From NCBI GenBank assembly GCA_019359245.1, contig JAHHHR010000028.1, positions 38,463 through 102,462 of the forward strand: a stretch of DNA of 64,000 nt. Reading direction: 5' to 3'. The notes below the pieces were generated by a model. That model did no database searches. It was not told the origin of the DNA and saw only the letters and a program-made list of their open reading frames with translations. Source of the stretch: Nostoc desertorum CM1-VF14 (GTDB lineage Bacteria > Cyanobacteriota > Cyanobacteriia > Cyanobacteriales > Nostocaceae). A program made the position numbers and the translations under genes. This document shows, piece after piece, positions 59,490 to 64,000 of this stretch; position 1 is the stretch's first letter, and each line of letters opens with the position of its first letter.

Positions 59490-60257
59490 ATGAAACGACG
59501 ACAGTTGATGGGCTATGCTGGGGCGGGTTTGGTCACAGCTTTGGTTACTACCTTGGGTTCTGAATCTCAAGCTGACGCACAATCTAGCGGTTTATCAGTT
59601 CAGTGGTTGGGTCATACTTGCTTTCTTTTTACTGGTGGCGGTACGAAAATTCTCGTCAATCCATTTCGGTCGGTCGGCTGTACTGCTGGGTATCGTCCAC
59701 CGAAAGTTGCAGCAGATTTAGTACTGATTAGTAGTCAACTGCTAGATGAAGGTGCTGTGGACGTACTACCGGGAAATGCTAAACTCATCTACGAACCAGG
59801 AGTTTACGAGTTCAAGGGCATTAAGTTCCAAGGAATTGCCATAAACCACGATCGCAAAGGTGGTAGGCAGTTTGGTTCAAATACTGCTTGGAGTTGGCAG
59901 CAAGGCGGAGTTAATATCCTCCACTTAGGCGGAGCCGCTGCACCCATTTCCATTGAGCAAAAAATCTTGATGGGGCGTCCCGATGTAGCATTTATTCCGG
60001 TGGGAGGCAGTGCAAAAGCCTACAATGCTGAGGAAGCAAAGCAGGCTGTTCAAGTCTTAAATCCCAAGCTGGTGATTCCGACTCATTACCGGACACAGGC
60101 AGCTGATGCTGCTGCGTGCGATATTTCGCCACTAGATAATTTTCTGACTTTGATGCAAGGTATGACAGTGCGGCGTAGTAATGGAGATAGTATTTCCATT
60201 AACCCTGGTAAATTACCGGAAAATAGCGAAATTCAGGTTTTGAGTTACAAATTTTGA
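59490..60257 (+). CDS. Exported MBL-fold metallohydrolase
   Basis: The 255-residue protein has a Tat-like signal (MKRRQLMGYAGAGLVTALVT, cut near ADAQ). The mature part resembles the UlaG/RomA branch of the metallo-beta-lactamase fold: SVQWLGHTCFLFTGGGTKIL, then INHDRKGGRQFGSN, VNILHLGGAAAPI, and PTHYRTQAADAA as the late metal ligand. The classic H-x-H-x-D-H motif is not obvious where expected (VLISSQLLDEG), so it may be a degenerate or inactive member. The function is unknown. It overlaps functionally with nothing adjacent, but its position 3 bp after the amidotransferase suggests shared transcription. Confidence 0.82.
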   Translation: MKRRQLMGYAGAGLVTALVTTLGSESQADAQSSGLSVQWLGHTCFLFTGGGTKILVNPFRSVGCTAGYRPPKVAADLVLISSQLLDEGAVDVLPGNAKLIYEPGVYEFKGIKFQGIAINHDRKGGRQFGSNTAWSWQQGGVNILHLGGAAAPISIEQKILMGRPDVAFIPVGGSAKAYNAEEAKQAVQVLNPKLVIPTHYRTQAADAAACDISPLDNFLTLMQGMTVRRSNGDSISINPGKLPENSEIQVLSYKF

Positions 60258-60346
60258 GGAGTAGGGGATGAGAGGATGAGGGGATGAGGGAGCAGGGGGA
60301 GGAGAGGGAGAGACAATTCCTAACTCCTAACTCCCATTTTTAGCTT

Positions 60347-61579
60347 TTAGAATGTATACCATTCTGGGCCAAGCTTATCTGCTTCGCTGATAGGAGTTTC
60401 AACAGCTGTTGTCTCATTTATAGTCCAAATGTTGTCTGCACTTGCTGTCTGATCACGCCAGTAGATATCGGTCTTACCGTCGCCGTTATAATCGCCAAGA
60501 GATGGAGTCAAGGCCGCGTTATTAGTCGGTAAGAAAGCTTCAGTAGCAACTGTTGTACCATCCATCAACCAAGCGGTGTTTGCACCTGTGGTTCCATTGT
60601 GCCAGAAGATATCGGTCTTGCCATCACCGTTGAAATCACCAATCTTGGAAGTCCAAGATGAGTCAAGTGTACCCAAAGCACCTTCTGTGACTAAGATACC
60701 ATTCATCGTCCAAATCTTGTTTTCACCTGTTTGGGCGTTTCTCCACAGCAGGTCAGTGCTTAAATCGCCGTTAAAATCACCAACGCTATAAGTCCAGGCT
60801 GCGTCTTGTGATTGCAGTGCAAATTCACTCTTTTGCGTACCATCCATAAACCAAACGCTGTTATCGCCAGTTGTTGAATTACGCCAGAAGATGTCACTCT
60901 TGCCATTACCGTCGAAATCAACAATGGTAGGAGTTAGTGCTGCGTCTGTAGTGTCTAGAACAGTTGCAGTGACAACTGTTGTGCCATCCATCTCCCAAAT
61001 AGCGTTCTCACCAGTTTGAGCATTATGCCAGAAGATATCGGTTTTGCGATCGCCGTTGAAATCGCCAATCTGAGAATTCCAGGCTGCATCAACGCTAGTT
61101 AGAGAAGCCGCATTAGCAACTCTTGTACCATCCATGAGGACAATGCTATTCTCACCGGTTGTCTTATTGCGTAATAAGAAGTCGGTTTTGCCATCATTGT
61201 TGAACTCGCCAATTTTGTAATCATAGGCGGCTAGGTCAAATTGGCCCAAAGAACCCTGTTCGACAACTGTTGCCCCATCCATCAGGCGAACGATAATTTC
61301 ACCGGTTTGGGTATTAACCCAAAGTTTGTCAGTTTTGCCATCAGCATTGAAGTCAGGAACAATCGCTGCACTGGTTAAGTAAGGATTAGGATTAGGATTT
61401 GCTGATGTTTTGACAGGCTGGTCATTTTGTAGTGTTAGTGAGGAACTTTTACCCCCAAATCTCAAATCAGAATTTAAATTCTCAAAAGAAGATGTCAAAA
61501 TTTCTGATTTTTTGTAAGATTCTTCTGCCCATGCAGATGTATTCAAAGATAAGGATGAGCGTTCTGCCTTTCCAAACAT
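60347..61579 (-). CDS. FG-GAP/VCBS repeat protein
   Basis: The 410-residue protein is built of about seven beta-propeller blade repeats of roughly 45 residues. The phrase IGDFNGDGKTDIFWHN alternates with NAIWEMDGTTVV. The D-x-N-G-D-G-K-T-D loops are calcium-binding sites, and the set probably closes into a seven-bladed propeller. No signal peptide is visible at the N-terminus (MFGKAERSSLSLNTSAWAEE), so export would need another route, such as type I secretion, or the start is misread. It could be a cell-surface or secreted adhesion/binding protein. Single gene. Confidence 0.9.
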   Translation of the reverse strand: MFGKAERSSLSLNTSAWAEESYKKSEILTSSFENLNSDLRFGGKSSSLTLQNDQPVKTSANPNPNPYLTSAAIVPDFNADGKTDKLWVNTQTGEIIVRLMDGATVVEQGSLGQFDLAAYDYKIGEFNNDGKTDFLLRNKTTGENSIVLMDGTRVANAASLTSVDAAWNSQIGDFNGDRKTDIFWHNAQTGENAIWEMDGTTVVTATVLDTTDAALTPTIVDFDGNGKSDIFWRNSTTGDNSVWFMDGTQKSEFALQSQDAAWTYSVGDFNGDLSTDLLWRNAQTGENKIWTMNGILVTEGALGTLDSSWTSKIGDFNGDGKTDIFWHNGTTGANTAWLMDGTTVATEAFLPTNNAALTPSLGDYNGDGKTDIYWRDQTASADNIWTINETTAVETPISEADKLGPEWYTF

Positions 61580-62176
61580 GGTGTGTTTTTATGATTGGTT
61601 ATCATATTTTTTTAACGTTTTTTTGAACCCTATTTCTGTAACCAAATAACATTTATTAGGGTTTCAATATTTCTTTAGAACTATGTTTTATTTGTGAACG
61701 TTATTTTTTGAATATAAATATCTGTTGACATTAAACGATGATTATAAAAAATTCAAGCTCTATACAAACAATCGCCAAATATTATTTTGTGTTTTCTATA
61801 TAATGATTGATCAATAAAATTTGTTAATTTATCTATTTTCTTTGACATTTTAAACTCTTGATTAAAACATACATATTCATGTAATTATTACTTGATTGCA
61901 TGAAATTATTTACACTATGTAGACCTAATGTGAACACATAGTAGTTTGTATAGCAACTCTAAATTATTGATGAATAATTAGATACCTTGATTATTTTAGA
62001 AATAGGGTATCTTAACTTTTGAATAAAATTGATTATTCTCCAAGAACTTACGACTTGAGTTGAAACAAATATTAGTTAGAATAACTTAGATTAGCAACTA
62101 TTCAGAGGCATAATTTGTGCCTTTTCTAGTTGCAAAAAGTGTAAAATAACACAATACTTTAATACATATATCACCT
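61580..62176. other. Very AT-rich intergenic region
   Basis: About 600 bp between two divergent genes. No reading frame with coding character and no strong hairpin was found. It should hold the promoters of both neighbours. Confidence 0.5.
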
Positions 62177-63487
62177 ATGCAAGCAGAATATCGGCAACGT
62201 CGTGAGCAATTAATGGCAAAAATTGGTGATGGCACAGCCATTTTTCGCAGTGCGCCAATGGCAGTGATGCACAACGATGTCGAGTATGTTTATCGCCAAG
62301 ACAGTGATTTCTTCTACTTAACTGGTTTTAACGAACCACAGGCAGTTGCAGTGTTAGCGCCACATCATTCAGAACATCGGTTTGTGCTGTTTGTCCAACC
62401 CAAGGATCGCGAAAAGGAAGTATGGACTGGTTATCTTTCTGGGGTAGATGCAGCCAAGGAAATTTATGGTGCTGATGAAGCGTACCCCATTAGCGAGTTA
62501 AATGAAAAGCTACCGCAGTATTTGGAAAAAGCCAGTCGCATTTACTATCACTTAGGACGCGATCGCACTTTTAATGACCAAATCCTGAAACATTACCAAA
62601 GTTTACTGCGGACTTATCCTAAACGCGGTACTGGACCGATCGCCATTGAAGATACTGGCCCTGTCCTCAACAGCATGAGACTAATCAAAAGTGAAGCTGA
62701 GTTGGGGTTGATGCGTCAAGCAGTTGCGATCGCAACTGAAGCGCACAATTACGCCCAAGAAATCGCCGCACCCGGACGTTATGAGTACGAAATACAGGCG
62801 GAGATGGAACGCATCTTTCGAGTCCGGGGTGGAATGGGACCAGCTTATCCTTCGATTGTGGCTTCTGGTGTGAATGCTTGCGTACTGCACTACATTGAAA
62901 ATAATCGTCAAATGCAGGATGGAGAATTACTGCTAATTGATGCCGGTTGTGCTTACGGTTATTACAACTCGGATATTACGCGGACATTTCCTGTTGGGGG
63001 TAAATTTACCCCAGAACAAAAGATACTGTATGAGATTGTTTTGGAGGCGCAAAAACAAGCGATCGCTCAAGTGCAACCAGGTAATCCCTTCAAATTAGTT
63101 CACGATACAGCAGTACGTGTCCTCACGGAAGGTTTAGTTGAACTTGGCATCCTCAAAGGCGAAATTGATAAGTTAATTGAGGAAGAGAAATACAAACCAT
63201 ATTATATGCACCGTACCAGTCATTGGTTAGGGTTGGATGTTCATGATGTGGGTGTTTACCAGCACGGTGAAGACAAACCGCAGATTTTGCAACCAGGCCA
63301 AATTTTGACAGTGGAACCGGGATTATATATTGTGCCTGATACCAAACTAGCAGAAGACCAGCCAGAGACTGATCCTCGATGGGTTGGTATTGGTATTCGG
63401 ATTGAGGATGATGTATTAGTTACATCTGATGGGCATGAGGTGCTAACTGCGGGAGTTCCCAAGGCAGTAGATGAAGTGGAAAGATAA
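62177..63487 (+). CDS. pepP: Xaa-Pro aminopeptidase (aminopeptidase P)
   Basis: The 436-residue metallopeptidase removes N-terminal residues that precede proline. An N-terminal creatinase-like domain (about 1-170, RQDSDFFYLTGFNEPQAVAV) is followed by the pita-bread catalytic domain. Dinuclear metal ligands are visible: Asp in LLIDAGCAYGYYNSDITRTF (two positions), His in HRTSHWLGLDVHDVG, Glu in TVEPGLYIV and Glu in GIRIEDDVLVT. Length and motif spacing match bacterial PepP. Cytoplasmic; single gene with a terminator 60 bp downstream. Confidence 0.96.
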   Translation: MQAEYRQRREQLMAKIGDGTAIFRSAPMAVMHNDVEYVYRQDSDFFYLTGFNEPQAVAVLAPHHSEHRFVLFVQPKDREKEVWTGYLSGVDAAKEIYGADEAYPISELNEKLPQYLEKASRIYYHLGRDRTFNDQILKHYQSLLRTYPKRGTGPIAIEDTGPVLNSMRLIKSEAELGLMRQAVAIATEAHNYAQEIAAPGRYEYEIQAEMERIFRVRGGMGPAYPSIVASGVNACVLHYIENNRQMQDGELLLIDAGCAYGYYNSDITRTFPVGGKFTPEQKILYEIVLEAQKQAIAQVQPGNPFKLVHDTAVRVLTEGLVELGILKGEIDKLIEEEKYKPYYMHRTSHWLGLDVHDVGVYQHGEDKPQILQPGQILTVEPGLYIVPDTKLAEDQPETDPRWVGIGIRIEDDVLVTSDGHEVLTAGVPKAVDEVER

Positions 63488-63546
63488 AAAAGGGAGAAGG
63501 GGGGCTAATTTCAAAGTCTCTCTGCCAGATTGGGAGACGTTAGAAA

Positions 63547-63574
63547 ACCCGGCTTCAACAAAGTAAGCCGGGGT
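63547..63574 (+). terminator. Hairpin terminator after pepP
   Basis: ACCCGGCTT (63547-63555) pairs with AAGCCGGGGT (63565-63574) with one bulged G. Confidence 0.7.
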
Positions 63575-63877
63575 AATTCATGCACTTATAAAAAATGACA
63601 GTTAAACCTTAGCCGTGGATAGGGGGTGAAATGAGCATCCATTCCGAAACATTACGCGCTTGGACTTGATGACCTGTTTTCAACATCCTTATCTACCTGC
63701 GAAAAACCTGTACCAATTGAAGCCTCTGAAACTTAGGAGCCTCAAACCGCTACTGTGCCATACAAAAAAGCTGTATCAAATAACTTATAGGTTAATTTGT
63801 ACTTTAAGAATTGCCAAAAATATTGATGGACGGAATGCTTACACAGCAAGGTTTACAGCCAAGCGCGTAAGTTTCTG
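63575..63877. other. Spacer between pepP and the intron end
   Basis: About 300 bp with no convincing gene. On the minus strand it would be the 3' flank (3' exon side) of the group II intron. Confidence 0.4.
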
Positions 63878-64000
63878 GCGGGTAGGGCGGAAGCATTGCT
63901 GCCTCCTTCCCCCCTCAGAACCGGACTTACGAGTTTCCAGGTATCCGGCTCAAGCAAGTCACTATGGCTATGTTGTTCCAAGATGGATTTGTTGATGGCA
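63878..64000 (-). ncRNA. 3' end of a group II intron (domains V and VI), cut by window edge
   Basis: On the minus strand 63951-63918 is a 34-nt domain V-like hairpin. Its outer 8 bp pair GAGCCGGA with TCCGGTTC and include the catalytic AGC triad. A GAAA tetraloop caps it. Two mismatches lie in the distal stem. A domain VI-like stem follows (GGGGGGAAG with CTTCCGCCC) with a candidate branch A in CCCTAC near 63880, so the 3' splice site lies at about 63875-63883. The rest of the intron, including any reverse transcriptase, would be beyond 64000. Confidence 0.7.

Noticed and set aside
63660..63995. A plus-strand frame of 111 codons at the right edge
   Set aside because: It covers the antisense of the group II intron domains V and VI and has no family resemblance.

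Overview
The window looks like chromosomal DNA of a filamentous, probably heterocyst-forming (Nostoc/Anabaena-type) cyanobacterium. The evidence is the many HIP1 octamers (GCGATCGC), a ferrochelatase with a C-terminal chlorophyll-binding tail, ChlD of magnesium chelatase, a tandem array of high-light-inducible proteins, a DevBCA-type exporter, a group 3 sigma factor, DUF3285, and short tandem heptamer repeats. No rRNA or tRNA was recognised.

Layout. 1-3.2 kb: the 5' part of a Crp/Fnr regulator cut by the window edge, then an IS4-family insertion sequence with visible ends sitting in a dispersed repeat. 3.2-7.5 kb: a TetR repressor divergent from a DevB-DevC-DevA export operon, with two palindromic operators between them. 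7.6-17.4 kb: a comM/yifB (Mg-chelatase-like AAA ATPase) gene split by an 8,285-bp Tn554-like element that carries tnpA-tnpB-tnpC, a KilA-N protein, a tandem-HTH protein and a three-gene unknown cargo module including a TIGR04255 protein. 17.9-30.4 kb: housekeeping genes (purB, hemH, BrkB, YetF-like, dienelactone hydrolase), a methyltransferase pseudogene, a two-repeat CRISPR relic and a 1042-residue membrane protein with seven internal repeats. 30.9-32.1 kb: one dead and four intact hli genes in tandem. 32.2-38.3 kb: an NrtABD/CmpABD-like ABC transporter operon, a universal stress protein and an SLC13-type permease, with two c-di-AMP (ydaO/yuaA) riboswitches. 38.6-46.3 kb: a histidine kinase, RNase III, a NYN-domain protein with a highly structured leader, two nuclease-fold proteins, chlD and a SigF-like sigma factor. 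46.8-53.7 kb: a pPIWI-RE conflict locus whose DinG-type helicase is broken. 53.8-63.5 kb: a Bax-inhibitor-1 family protein, a full-length RF2 paralogue that has lost GGQ, prfB itself, DUF3285, ybeY, dgkA, a trpG/pabA-type amidotransferase, an MBL-fold protein, an FG-GAP repeat protein and pepP. The right edge cuts a group II intron at domains V-VI.

The most notable points are: (1) the split comM, whose two halves rejoin in frame to 509 codons once the element is removed, with 12-bp imperfect inverted arms around a 6-bp spacer at the element ends; (2) the pPIWI-RE operon with a helicase lacking its Walker A region; (3) two tandem RF2 genes, both with a CTT-TGA-C frameshift site, one without the catalytic GGQ; (4) paired c-di-AMP riboswitches, one carrying a large repeat insertion in a peripheral loop; (5) an unidentified structured RNA region upstream of the NYN gene. 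Identities rest on reading motifs by eye; no database search was possible.
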